Below, piece after piece: positions 33,201 through 45,505 of a stretch of DNA of 64,000 bases. This DNA is from Pseudoneurospora amorphoporcata. Taxonomy: Eukaryota; Ascomycota; Sordariomycetes; Sordariales; Sordariaceae. Below the pieces are notes generated by a model. The model was not told where the DNA came from and ran no database searches. It saw nothing but the letters and a program-made list of their open reading frames with translations. Where the stretch lies: the NCBI GenBank assembly GCA_033297205.1, contig MU859168.1, forward strand, positions 53,896 through 117,895, written 5' to 3'. Both the position numbers and the translations under genes were made by a program. Within the stretch, counting starts at the first letter, position 1; each line of letters opens with the position of its first letter.

Positions 33201-35190
33201 GAAGCAGTTCCTGCTTTCCAAGGCTACCAACTGGCAACCTCAGGTTATGAACATGACGGGAACCGTTGTTGCGGTCTGGGATCAGAATGATCTACATATT
33301 CTCCTTGCCAAGCGGGATCGCAACCTGGATGTCAACGAGAAGGTCTATGATGATGAGGGAAACCGAGTCTATGACAAGTTTGAGGTTCCGGAGGACGAGG
33401 ATGACGCCGATGAGGATGCCGAAGAGGGTTACCGGACAATCAACTTTGCAGACATGATGGAGCCACGAGTGCTGCGTCAGTCGGAGGATGAGGTGCTGGT
33501 TCCCGGATCCCAACACCAAGGCAACATCACACCGGCGAATGAAGATGTGGATAGTAAGGCAAGCTCCCGTACTCTCGATCATAAGGTGCCTTCGGAGCCC
33601 GAGTCGCAACCCGCTCAGGAAAGCTTCATCCCTGATACGGACCATGGAAGCTCTTACGAACCTCAAGCTGCGCAAGTGACTTCCACTGGCAATGTCTCCA
33701 TTATCGATGATCTCCGCCCGGAAACCAGCCTCATCGGTACCGACTCACGCCCGGAGGCATCCGCCTCCGTGTCTCAGGACGAACATCTAAACGTAAGCAA
33801 CCCCTCGCCACAGTTTGAAACAGCACCCGAACCGCCGTCATCTCCCCAACATGGTCCCAGCGCACCCCCGTCCGAAGGCCACAACACCCCTCCGCGCAGC
33901 TCCGTTCTCGGTGGCGAGCTGCCGGATGTTACGGATCTCCCTTCCCAGGAGCCTGAATCCCAGGATCACAGACCTCCCTCCCGTTCCTCCGCCTACCTCG
34001 AATCCCAGCGCATTACCCTTGAGCCGTTCAACGGATTCTCTGATGGACTGGAACAGGCAGCTGACAATCGGGGTAGCTATGTTAGCTATGCTAGATTTGA
34101 TGTCATCCCTTCCGATACGGGTAGCGTTCGTAGCGGAAGGCAGCCGGACCCGGATTTTAGCATCGATTTGGGAAACAACGAGATTCTCGACCGGTTTGAG
34201 CCTTTGGAGGGGGAGGAGGTTCCTCTGCCGGGTCCTGATTACGAGGATGACGTACCAATGGCAGGTTCCGATCATGAGGGTGATAATGAGGAGAAATACC
34301 CAGACAACGATGAGGAGGGGCAGGAGGATATTGAAGAGGACGGACAAGACGGACAAGACGGACAAGAGGATAATGATGAAGAGGAATCACAACAGACCAC
34401 ACCTAGACCCCAGAAGCGAGCATCACTATCCGAAGAGCCTGCTAGTCCCGCACTCTCCGACATGTCAGCTTCTACCGACGATTCCTTCCCCTCTCTGAGC
34501 CAAACGACCACAAAATCCAATCAACGCAGAGCCAGTCAACCGCCCAAGTCGACGCCTAGAGATGCCGTCCCTTGGACCAGCCAGCCTCGCAAATCCTTGG
34601 ATGCTGCAAATGTGGACTACGAGCAGACCATGAAGCGACTGGACGAGGAAGAGTCCTCTCAAGAGCCCACCACGATTGACGACACGCAGATTAAACTAGA
34701 GAAGCATCGCCAGTTATCCGAGCTCGCCCACAAACTAGCCAAGACGCCCATCGAGCGTCCAGCTCGGAAGTTACCTGTTCGCCGGACTTCCACCCCTTCC
34801 AAGCTGAAGCAAACCACCACTGCCATGACGAAGTCAACCAGGGCTACTCGCTTCAATGGTCCCTTTGTCATCCCCGAGGGCTCACAGGTGGTCGATCTCC
34901 TGGCTAGCAGCCCCGAGCCTGAGCCGAATGAAGATTATGCGGATGATGATGTGGACGAGACTTATCATGAAAGTAGCCCAGCCACTAGTCAGAGTCAGCA
35001 TAGGATGCCGCCGTCGACTGCCTCTGGCGCGTCGGCATCGTTTGTGACACCGAGAAGGAGATTGTTTAGTAGCACCAGGTTGAGTTCTACACAGGTAGCG
35101 GCTAGTCCGAGGAGGAGCCAGCCGAGTATTATTACGGGGTCGTTGAGGAAGAATAGGGATAGGGGTTCGGCTTCTTCTTCTTCCAAGTAG
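30296..35190 (+). CDS. Coilin-like large acidic nuclear protein
   Basis: Predicted 1604-residue nuclear protein; the function is inferred to be nuclear-body or snRNP related. The model joins 30296-30558 and 30639-35190. The 80-base intron uses the second of two AG sites, because the first gives an in-frame stop and a CTGAC branch site sits between them. Residues 1-105 begin with LRLRLVV and end with a short-strand pattern (LKDEEEVFVRPL), then GRHLIDGVPFGRP, like the coilin N-terminal ubiquitin-like fold. Residues about 264-320 resemble a CUE/UBA-type helical domain (LRAAFPRVSVDVCEKLL). About 420-600 is Ser/Asp/Glu-rich. Near 855-870 there are a GRGG box and a KKRKV nuclear signal. About 915-1035 (LPPLPSDL...FADMMEPRVL) fits the atypical Tudor domain of coilin. 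The rest is disordered. The gene itself is certain; the coilin call is motif-based. Confidence 0.85.
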
Positions 35191-37297
35191 AATTTGGGAG
35201 TTGGAGGGTTGAAGAAGGTACCGAGGGCGAGGAATGATGATGAGGCGCTGGGGGAGGGGGAGGTGAAGGAGGAGGAGGAGAGGGGTGGGAAGGAGAATGA
35301 GGAGAAAAGGGTCGGTGGTGGAAAGACAGGGGCAACAACAACCCCTGTTTCTGTCTTTCAGGTGTTGCGAGAGAAGCCGGTTTTGGAGAGTATTATGGAG
35401 GAATACTATGAGGGGAAAAGGAAAGAAGCGGCATAGTCGGCGTTGTCTACGTCTATGGCATGAATCTGATTATCGAGCAAGATTGAACTGAACGTTGAAG
35501 TATGAATGAATGGCTCTCCTGGCTGGCTGGGCATGCCTGGTTGGGCAGGTTGAATATTGTGTTTAGCAACGGATTACTACGTAGAACTCGCACTATGTTG
35601 ATATAGCTGTAATGTAAATTATTTTGCTTCCAACCTTCCATTGTTATCCTTTGCAACCGAACTGAAAGAAATCGAATAAATACCAATGTCAATCTCGACG
35701 TCGACGTCAGTGGTCCCTGTAAATCTAGAATAGAATAGATAGGCTATCCTATCCGATCAATTGCATGAATCCTGCCTTGTTAGTTGTTACATTACCAAGT
35801 TCCATACTCGTCCAGCGGTCCCGACACTCACTCTTGCTGTCCAACTGCATGCTACATCTCCAATTGAAACGAAACATCGAATCGGCAGTTGCCATCATTG
35901 TCACTAGGGGCAATTACAGGTCCATATCAGGGGTCGTTTCTGGACCTGGACAACCGTGATGTGGTCTACCGGTGGTCCGGTAGAATCTGATCACACATGG
36001 GGCGCTCATGGGCGCTTATTTAGTACTGTGTGACGGGCCTGGATCACAGTGTGAAAATGGAGAGGAACAAAGTGGGTGAGACAATATGATCAAGACCGAG
36101 ATTGTTGTAACCTGGTCTTGGTGTTAATTAATGACTTTCGGTGGTTCCCAAATGCCATCTCGCGACGTTGAGAGAAGTTTTTGAAATGAAAATACCGCAA
36201 ATAGGAATGTTGTCGACTACGGCCTGATATACAAGTAAAGCTGACAGTGCGAAATATCCCACTACGTACCCCACACTGCGCTAAATGCGGGGTTCTGTTG
36301 GGGTCGCGCTCCGTCTTTGAACCTCACCTCTTCTTCAACTTCATTCCGCTTGCAACAGCACATGGTAACGCCGCCTGAGCCGCAATCTCTTGTCACCAAA
36401 ACAGCTTCATCTGATGAGACGACCCAACAATCAAGAAAAATCCCAGTCTATACCAGAAGTCACGGAACGATGCAAGACCAATCGATGCTGACTGACCTCA
36501 TTCAGAGTCGCCTGACATGATTAAGAGCTCGGCATCTCTCCGTATCCACCTCGGCGCTTGCTCGAGGCGCTCCCCCCGTCACCAGCTTGAAGTCAGCCAT
36601 CGGACTCTTGAGTCTTGGATACCTACCTACTGATAGATGGTCCTTGGCGAGGCACGGATGGATTCGACATCAAAGGCTTGTCACCGGTCAAACTCGGTCT
36701 AGGTAGCCTGTGCGACTCCAACTCTCTCGCCCCATGATGAGTATGGACAGCCAGGGGCAGCCGCCACAAGTAACTCATACCACTCAGTACCTGTAGTGAT
36801 CAGCGCCACCTGTCTTTGACAGTCACATTTCAAGCACACAACGCGTGGCTTATCTGGCCCAGTGGCCTGGAGTATACCCGAGAAAGTCTGGGGAACACGC
36901 TCTGTCTAACCATACCTCGCAAATCCTTGGCTGGGCAGGTTCCATCCTGACGGTTAGACAACAGGACCAGGGGCAGTCAACGGCAAAGACGGAAATACAA
37001 GATTCGAATCCCGCTTCAAGCCTAGCGCCCACATGTCTGCACCGCGACCCTCAACAAGTGCGGTGCTGCGGTCTGGTCTGATGGTGTCTGCTAAACACCT
37101 AGTCCAGCCTCGCCATCCTTACTTGGCCATTTCCCCTTCCGTTTTCTCACTTTCTCATTCGGGCCATTTGTCTGCATCCAAGGTCGCATTTCCCAGACCG
37201 AATCACCCGTTGATCATCTCGTCTTTTATATGTCCATTCACATTGAATCCTCTCCCAGTTCCATTCCATTCGCCGCCAGGCTCATCTGCGCTTGACA
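35191..37297. other. Intergenic region
   Basis: G/A-rich 3' flank (35200-35450) after the coilin-like gene, then ordinary sequence. No frame shows a domain. A TTCGAATC word near 36995 looks like a tRNA T-loop but has no cloverleaf around it. The C/T-rich stretch after 37090 is probably the promoter and leader of the next gene. Confidence 0.45.
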
Positions 37298-40182
37298 ATG
37301 AGCTACGGCTCGCGCCAGCCTGACGTAAGGTCCAAGGCAGTATCCCCAAAGCGATCACTTACCGACATTCGATCGACAGCAGTTTCTCCAGATCGATGGA
37401 GAGATCCGGGCTTGCTTTTTCGGAGGGACTCTGAATCTTCCACGGCTTCCTCCTACCACTCGACGCCCACGAACGGCAGTCCGCAGATTAGATCGACCCT
37501 CTTCGAGCCATTCAACCACGTCCTTTCACCATATCCAGAAAGCAGCACAGCCTCCTCCGCGCTGCTTTTCTCGCTTCCCGAGGTGCCCGATACGCCGGTT
37601 TCGACATTAGGGCAATTCGGCGATCTAGTTGAGCACAAGTTTCCCCAGAATCCGTCGGCTACAGAATTGGTTCAAAAAGTCCATCAGTCTTGGAGGAACC
37701 AGTCCCGTAATGTACAAAGTGGAACGCAGCAGAACCAAAGTCACAGCCGGACTCGGTCAAGGCGTCTTCACTCCCAGTCGCGATCAAGAAGCGAACAGCG
37801 TCAAGGTCGTGAAGGTCAGGATCTTCGCAATGTCCTGGGAAGTCCAGAGAGCCACGAGCGCAGCTTCAGCGGGGGCAACGAGCAGGCGTCTTTCCATTCT
37901 CGGGAGAGCCGTGAACGGAGTCTCGGCAGGAGTACTACACAACAATCTTCCGATGTTCGCGGCAACCGTGAATGTAGTCGGAGTAGAAGCACTCTACAAG
38001 CGGCGGCGTTCGAACCTACAAGGGAAGCTCGTGAACGCAGTTACAATAGGACCGCTGCCCACGCTCCGCTGGATGAGATCAAGCGAACAAGGGAAAAGGA
38101 GCGAGAGCGAGACCGACAAAGGGACAGGTCGGCGTCTACTCACCGGAGGGGAGCGAGCTCTAAAGAACTACACCTCGTCGCCCACGTAAGGAGCTATGAT
38201 AATGACCGCGACATTGCGGCCGACAAGATCAGCAGGTTCTTGGAGTCGTTAGAGCCATCCACGCAAGCGTTCATGACGTTGCAGACACCACAATCTAACC
38301 CACTACCATCAATAGCACGGTTTGCGGCATCAGAAACGTCTCAGCCTGCGGTATCCCAACAAACTCCTGTCTCTTCCAGGCCACAAACGCCCCAGTCCCT
38401 CGCATCGCACACGACACAGTCCACGCCAACCCAGCACCAGACTCCGAACCCTGATAAAGAGTTGATGCTAGAGAACCGTGGCTTGTATCAGAGAGTCGCC
38501 GCTCTACAGCGAACAGAACGGGACCTACTTGCCGAGAACCAGGATCTTGCCCGGCAGTTGGCCATCCTTACGAAGCAACATGAGACCCGTCGGCAGCAAT
38601 GGCAAGATGAGTTTCAGGGCATCAGAGAAAGGGAGAAAATACTGCTTTGTGAGGCCCAACAGCTGAAAGCGCAGGTCATGCGACAGGAGGAGCAGATCAT
38701 CAATCTTACTTGCACGAATAACAACTCGCAGCTGGCGCCGACACCGAAGGCAACTCCTGGATTATTGTCCGACGAGGAAATCAGTGCTTGGTTCGCAGAG
38801 CGCGATGGGACGTGGTATACCTGGGCACGGGACTACGCATCGAGGGATCCGAACAGGCTATCGACCGGCTTGCACCCTCATCAGCTTCACGAGCTTTGCG
38901 ATGGCGTCAAGGACTTCGTCAATGTTCGGGATGGCCACAATCTGCCCAGCGAACTTCTGGTCGGGAGTATCGAGATGGTTCAGACATTGCTGCACGGCAT
39001 ACTAGCCAATTTCATTTGCACAGAAGCGTTGTCCTCACCTTTCTGGGTGTTCAACGCCATCTCATCCGGAACCCCTGAGAGTCCCTACGTGGCTCCACTT
39101 ACAGCCATCTCGCCTGGTGGCCTTCGTTTCGATCACGCAATGTTAAACGCCATTCCCTTTCGCAACGATTACGTTCCATCAGCTCAAATCGCACGAATGC
39201 CCCTTTCTCTCCTCACTACAAATCTGCCGTCGAGTCACCACCACCACGATCCCATCGGCCCGTCAACTATGGCCTATCCCATGAAAGCCGAAATAGAAAA
39301 CATGTTTCACATGCTCACCAAAGGTAAACAAACCTCCACTCCCTGCCCCTATCCTCCTACGATTTACTGACGAAACCTACAGCCCAAGGCGAAGATCGAA
39401 CCCCCTCAACGTCCCCCGCCCACGTCCAAGCCTCCTTATTCCACCTCTTCGCCACCGCCGGTATCTCCCTAACCTCCGCTTCCTCATCCTCCTCCGCCAA
39501 CGGTACCGAAGCCAAACGCATGCTCATCGAGTCCCGCCTAAACTACGCTCGCCGCCTCAAAGACCGCTTCCTCTCCGGAGTTGCCCGTTTCCTGCTGCAG
39601 GATCAAGACCCCGTGGGCATCGCCAAACTGGAGCGCTCATTGACAGAGCACATCGATGACGCGTTACGGTTCTCTTGTCAGTTGTGGGCCAGGCCAGGAC
39701 CGATACGACTCCATGGACTTGCGGCGTTGGGAGGGCAGGTTTATAAGGAGGGAGGCGGAAAGTTGATGGAGTTGTGTCGGGCACAGCAGCAGCAGCAGCA
39801 GCAGCAGCGTTATGATCCGAATGAAGTGGCTAGGCAGGGACAGGGACAGGGACAGGGGCCGCCGGAGTATCATCATGATGGCAAACCGGTGGTGATGGTG
39901 ATACAGCCTGCTATTGAGAGTTTGGGAAAAATCAATTCTGCTGCCGGTGAAGATAATAATACCACGGAGAAGCCCAGCAGCAAGACGTCAAAAGTGTGGT
40001 TGAAAGCGCGCGTTCTGGTAACGACGGCCACAGCCACTGCACCACCACAAGATAAAGTCCCAGCGCCAACTGCATGTGCGCAGGGGCAAGGGCAGTCGCC
40101 ACACGCACGCAGCAACGCAGATTTTGGCAGCACAACGGCGCAGAAGACGGGGCCAGCGTCGGCTGCGTTTGGCATAGTCTAG
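37298..40182 (+). CDS. Conserved-looking coiled-coil protein of unknown function
   Basis: The model joins 37298-39323 and 39383-40182, giving 941 residues; the 59-base intron has GTAAAC, CTGAC and AG and is phase 1. I do not recognise the family. In order: a Ser/Pro-rich N terminus with repeated SP sites (SKAVSPKRS, STAVSPDRW); an Arg/Ser/Glu-rich basic region (about 148-290) with SR and ER runs; a Gln/Thr/Pro linker; a strong coiled coil (about 384-475) with LENRGLYQRVAALQRTERDL; then a probably folded region (about 490-830) containing DEEISAWFAERDGTWYTWA and a Leu-rich helix set continued in exon 2 (RLNYARRLKDRFLSGVARFLL). The tail is low complexity with eight Gln (CAG repeat near 39784-39807) and QGQGQG. 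The RS-like region hints at RNA or cytoskeletal association, which is inference only. Confidence 0.8.
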
Positions 40183-42447
40183 TCTAGGTGGCTCGGTGTT
40201 GGGGCAGAGCGTGCTTGTTGTCTTGGTCACCGCAGCTGCATGTGGACAAAGAGGATTTTGGAGGAGCCGGTAACGCGCAGTGGGATGGATAAGGTAGGCT
40301 TAGGATGGATGTGGCACGACATCCTCAAACTGGGGATTTCTCTCTTGACTGCGTTTTCTTTTTAGGTACCAGGTTTCTTTTTTTTTCGATGTACGGGTAA
40401 CGGGTTTCTGGGGGTTGGATAAGGGACTCGCAAGCAAGCAAGCAAGCAAGCAAGCGTGGCTTATATGCAAGGTAGGTACTGATGGCGAAAACGCACGGTT
40501 GGACAGACGGTTTTATGGCTTGTATTTCTTTCTCCCCAATCCCCTGTCATGTATCGCAGGAGGGAGATACCTTACCTATGTATGATGGATGGTACGGTAT
40601 CTCTAAGGAAGTGGCAGATCACATAGGTACACTAGGTAGTGATGGGCTGGTTTTTGAGATGCCCAAGTTGTACTGGAATAGGTACCTCCAGTTAAGGATA
40701 CCTTACCAATGCCTTTACTACGAGCTTCAACGTGTATGTAGTACAACAAAGGCTGACGGGCCATACTATTCCACTCGGTCGAAAAGCCGTTGTTCTTTCT
40801 ACGGCCCTTTAAGACATTGAAGGAGGCGGGAAATTACTTAGTTCTGGCTGCCAGGCTTGAAAGTTGCGTGCTTGCTGCGAGATAGTACCTTATGATGGAG
40901 AGCCTCGGGATTCCACCCCACGTTTCGGCGTTTAGAAAACAGGTATCCTGATGCTCATCATCAAGCAAGGCATAGCGCAACCAACACATTCCGGCATCTC
41001 AAATCCGGAGATACGATACGTCAAGATAAAGAAGCCAGCCAGCCCGGGCAATCATGTGGTTCCCGGTACGGAGTTATTGAACGGGGGGAAAATGCTGGAG
41101 AGCAAACCAGGTACCTTAACCTACCAAGGTAATGAGCCGCTATGAGCGCCGACACATAAGGTACGGCACCTAGGTATGCATGTTGGGCCTCGAGAACGTC
41201 TTCAGCAATCCCAGGGCGGGGGTGTATACCTGTAGGTACCTATATATGTGATCATATAAGATTCAACCCAGCGCAGCTACCTTGGCTTTCCTTCTGGTGA
41301 CCGGCCGTGGACATATGGAAGCCAATAACGTGAACGTGGACGTATGTAATGTGTGTGACCAGACCACCGACATCTTGCACATCTCTTCTTTGCCTCTGGA
41401 GGCTGGTGGCTGAGAGACTGGCAAGGTACAGCGGTCAGCTGGAGGCTGGGAGAGTCAGGCGGCTAATTTGAAACGAAACGACTTCCCCCCCCCCATGGCT
41501 AGGTAACGATGAACAAAGATGCCCGGACAAGAGAATGTGTAAGGTACTACTAGCAGGCGACACTATCCCATTGTGCACCTGCGTGGTGACCTGCCGCTAT
41601 GGCGGCTAGGGATCGATGATCTTACCAGTGTCATTGGAAGGCTGTCTACCTAGAAAGTTGAGCCGGCCGGGAGGTGGTCAGCAATTGGTTCTTGCGGTAC
41701 GTACCTACTGTAGTCTGTACCTCTCCATAACGTTACGGTAACAGCATGATATCTCGGAATACCGTTGAGGATGACCGCTGAATGGTTTCCCCAGAAACAG
41801 ACACTGGACAACTCACACCACTGTTTCTTTCTTACCCATTGGCGGAAGTCGATATCTCATTTGCAGTTTTTGCTCTGCTGAAAGGCTGGCGCATCCAATG
41901 TGGGAATGACAGGAAAGTCCGTCCTTGGAGGATATTCGAACCTCATGCCATGCAGGTGGATAAGCGCTTGAGAACAAGATAGGTGCAGGTCTCATTATTC
42001 TAATTGCTCGCGTGCAGACTTCCAGGTCAAGGTTGGAGGTTCTTTCCGGCGAGCCGGGGCAGGCCAGCCATCATTTACCTTACCTACCTTACCTATCGTC
42101 GACCAGCTTCATGATTTTTCGAAAGCATGGTGCGATGTATTGAGCCAAGAACATCCCCAAATCCAGCTGACATGACTTCTCTGGTTGGGTTGGTCCTCGT
42201 TCGCAGGGTTGGCGGGTAAGGTAATTATATTTACTCCATTTCCTATCTGCCTTCCATCAAGCTGTTTGTCGCTTTTTAGCTGACGCTTTTCTTTTCTTTT
42301 CTCTCCTTTTTTCTTTTTTCTTCTAAACGGCTGGCCCGTTTATGGCTTCCTGAAATTTTCTTCCTTTCTATCAACATCAGCAAGCGACGAGAACAAACCA
42401 CCTCACCTTCATCAGGAGGCTCACTCTCCAGTTCTCACACCGTCAAA
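40183..42447. other. Repeat-rich intergenic region
   Basis: Contains an AAGC tetranucleotide array at about 40431-40456 and many TAGGTA/TACCTA words, some palindromic. The frame at 40482-40820 reads through these words and has no domain. The C/T-rich stretch from 42240 is probably the promoter and leader of the gene at 42448. Confidence 0.5.
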
Positions 42448-43284
42448 ATGGCACGAAAATCTAGAGGTACATACCAAAGCCTCGCTGGCATTGCCCGCAT
42501 GCCGTACCCAGGGGCATCTACCACGAGAAGCACACCCACAGCCATTATTACCACGACCGTCAAGCCCAAGCTCACCCGCGACAACTTAACCCACTACCTC
42601 GCCCAACTCGGGCAGACCCCAGGACCGGGGGCAATCACCCCGCTCTCCGGACCCGACTTTGATGAGCCCAGCTCCACCATTGCGGAATGCGGCGAGGCCA
42701 CCACCGGCTGTAGCGATTTCTCAGCAGCAGCCCGCACGCGCGTTGAGCTGTTATTCAACTCTACCGATCATCAGCGCACACGTGGGAATTCCAGCACAAG
42801 ATCCGTCAACGAAGAACATGAAGACGGTACGGAAAACGAAGACGAAGACGACAAAAAGGGGCAAGTCAAGAACGTAGACTTAGGCTCGGACTCGGACTCG
42901 GACTCGGACTCGGCGGGCTCCTGTTTATATCGACCCCTGGACTTAGAGGTAGAGTTAGACGTAGAGCTAGAGGGACTTACAACGACAACTCCACCACCAC
43001 CCACAGCCATGACACCACCACCACCGCCCCTAACAATTGAAAACATACCACCACTGGAACTACCACCACTACCACATGCAAACACGCAATCGCACTCGCA
43101 ATCCCAACGGCCACCACAATCAAACCTAGACCTACTCCTTCTTCACGACGAGCACCCGAAAAGCAAAACCAGGGACATGAACATAACCACGAAGAACAAC
43201 GAGGAGCCGAGCCAGCCCCAGAAAAAAAAAGGGAAGAATAACAAGAAACAAGTGGTAGTGGTGGCTAACTCGTCGTGTCCATGA
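42448..43284 (+). CDS. Hypothetical low-complexity protein, acidic centre and Lys-rich tail
   Basis: Single-exon frame of 278 residues with a near-ideal Neurospora start context (GTCAAAATGGC). I do not recognise it. Residues 1-110 look the most ordered (TVKPKLTRDNLTHYLAQLG, FSAAARTRVELLFN). An acidic segment with an SD repeat follows (near 145-156), then a Pro-rich stretch (TTTPPPPTAMTPPPPP), a Gln/Ser region and a Lys/Asn-rich C terminus (KKKGKNNKKQ) that could serve nuclear import. No signal peptide or membrane span is present. Confidence 0.6.
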   Translation: MARKSRGTYQSLAGIARMPYPGASTTRSTPTAIITTTVKPKLTRDNLTHYLAQLGQTPGPGAITPLSGPDFDEPSSTIAECGEATTGCSDFSAAARTRVELLFNSTDHQRTRGNSSTRSVNEEHEDGTENEDEDDKKGQVKNVDLGSDSDSDSDSAGSCLYRPLDLEVELDVELEGLTTTTPPPPTAMTPPPPPLTIENIPPLELPPLPHANTQSHSQSQRPPQSNLDLLLLHDEHPKSKTRDMNITTKNNEEPSQPQKKKGKNNKKQVVVVANSSCP

Positions 43285-43993
43285 CCTGCCCCACGCAATT
43301 AGTTCCCGGAAACCTATGTGATCCAAGGCCTCATTGCCGAATCGAGCATTTCATCCTTGGTGTCGGAACAATCATCTGGCGAACGTGCGGCGGGGGTGCA
43401 GATTGGAGTAGTATTCAAGTCGTCATTCTCGTTGTCCCTTTAATGCTAGGATGCCAGGAGAGGGATGGGTGGATGAATGTTATGTAAGTGGCGAGGGAGC
43501 GAAGGGGGGATTTATTTGCTTTCGGATATGCTGTGAGGATATTTTATTTTTGGTGTTTTAAAGCGGGTTATTGTGTACTTGTGGTACCTGCGGTTGGATT
43601 TGGTCGTCTCTAGTTGTATATACGATGGGTTAGCTGATGAAGAATTGGCTGTTGCGAAGGGGGATATGTAGATCGCTTGGGGAATACGTATAAGTCAATT
43701 GGAACATTTTGAGCCTGCTTGTTAAGGTATCAATTCTGTACAAGCCTCCCTTCGCACCATCGCGCCATCGGTTAAGACGAGTCCGCCCACCTAGCATATA
43801 TATATCTTGTTCTTTGTACGGGTATCCTGTTCCTTATATCCAAAAGAAAGACATGGAGATCGCAAGCCTGCTGCTACATCCAAGAGATTAGAATACCAAA
43901 CGCTATACCGCCCACCATGCCTGGCCCAATTCCCATGTTCATTACTTCTTCGACCCCTTCCATTACACTCGTCCCCGTACCTCCACATCCCGT
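43285..43993. other. Convergent intergenic region
   Basis: 3' flanks of the hypothetical gene (plus) and the LaeA-like gene (minus). No gene is supported. Confidence 0.5.
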
Positions 43994-45505
43994 CTACTGT
44001 GGTTTCTGCGCAAACCAGAAATAATATCTAAAATACCGATGCACCCTGGGATTATCCAACCCCTTCCTCGCCTCCATCATAATCATCTCCTTCTGCACCT
44101 GATCCAACCCCAAGGCATCAAACGGTCTACCCGCCAGAGCCTGCATGATCTCCAGAATGGCCATCTTCTGATAGAGGCCGACCAACCTGAGCGTCTTATC
44201 TTTGGCCCAGACGCCAATGGGCACCTTCTTGACGACGCACTGGACGTTGACGAATCCGGCGTCGGCGAGGTATTGCTGGAGGATCTTGGGGATGGTGATG
44301 TTCATGTCGAACCTGGCAAAGGCTTGTTGGGTTAGGTCGTAGAGGACTTTTACGGGGTCGTCGGCGGGCATGGTCTCGTCGTCGCAGAAGACTTCGCAGT
44401 TTAGTTCTTGGAATTCGACCCAGCCGCCGGGTTTGAGGGCGCTGTTTGTCGTTTGTTAGCATAGCCATCAACTCGAATAAAAGGGGAAAGCAACTGCCAT
44501 GCTCTCAGGATCAGGGGGATAAGGGAAAGAAGAAAGAAAGACTTACTCGTAAGCATGCCCCAAAACCACCGGCAGATTCTTCAACACGGTCGCCATAAAC
44601 CGAAAATGCGCATAATCCACCTCCCCCCTCATCAACCACTCCTGCTCACAATCATCCACCAAAAAGTCCACATTCGGTGGTACCCAAAGCGGTTGCACAG
44701 GGCTGATATCCATCCCTCTGACCCTAGCCATCGGCCACCTATCACCGGCATCGATCGCCCAGATGCCCGTTCCCGTGCCGATATCCAGTATATTCTGGGG
44801 ATTCTTCTCCAACGGCGCAAGCGCCAGCTGGCCGTCGAGCAGCTCGAGAAGCATGGCGTGCTTCATGTCTTCGCGCGACAGCTCGGCGTCGTCGTTGGGG
44901 ATGGGGTAGCGGCTGTTCTTGTAGGACTGGTAGCGTCGGCCGTGCTCGTAGGTGTGGGCGTAGATGGAGGAGGTGGCCGAGGTCGAGCCGGTCGATTGGG
45001 TTTCGTAGCCTTCGGTGAGAGAGAACTCGTCCGAGTCCGAGGCGTCATCGTGGTCCGCGGCTTCTATGTTGTCGTGGTGGCGGTGACCGTGGTGACGGCC
45101 GTCGTGACCGTCGTTGTGGGAGCCATTGTTGTGCGACGATGACGGTGTAGCTGACGTTGCTTGTTGCTCGTAGGTGGTGGTTGGAGCTAGGAGGGGAGTT
45201 TCGTGATCTCCTTCTTCTTGAGCTTGCGGCCGAGGTGCGTTTGACACAGTGCTCGAAGTGGTGTTTGTGACTTCATTAGCGGGGGGTGCTGATTTGTACG
45301 TGTCGGCACTGTCCTCTGCAGCAGCGGGGTCTTGAGACTTGGGCGCATTCGAGGTCGCAGTTAGAGTCGCCGTCGCATCGTTCGCAGTTGATGATGATGA
45401 TGAGGGCGTCGCATCGTGTGCTCTGATGCTGGGGCTTTCGGCTGCTGGGTGGTCGCCGGAAGCCTTCATTTTGGTGTGCAAAAATTTGGATCGTAGTGAT
45501 TTCAT
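43994..45505 (-). CDS. LaeA-like SAM-dependent methyltransferase
   Basis: Member of the fungal LaeA-like/UMTA class of seven-beta-strand methyltransferases. LaeA itself is a nuclear regulator of secondary metabolism, but most paralogues have no known substrate. The model joins 45505-44547 and 44441-43994, giving 468 residues; the 105-base intron has GTAAGT, CTAAC and AG and is phase 2. The first 180 residues are Ser/Thr/Ala-rich with a His/Asp/Gly-rich patch (about 123-150). SAM motif I is ILDIGTGTGIWAIDAGDRWP at 239-258, followed by GMDISPVQP and the DDCEQEW motif. Exon 2 opens with ALKPGGWVEFQE, typical of the class. The ATG at 45469 (ACCAAAATGAAGG) has a better context than 45505 and would remove 12 residues. 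Confidence 0.88.

Noticed and set aside
36970..37030. tRNA candidate from a TTCGAATC T-loop-like word
   Set aside because: The flanking bases form neither a T-stem nor the other arms. The word is just a GATTCGAATC palindrome.
40482..40820. 112-residue plus-strand frame
   Set aside because: It reads through TACCTA-type repeats, has no domain, and the start context is weak.
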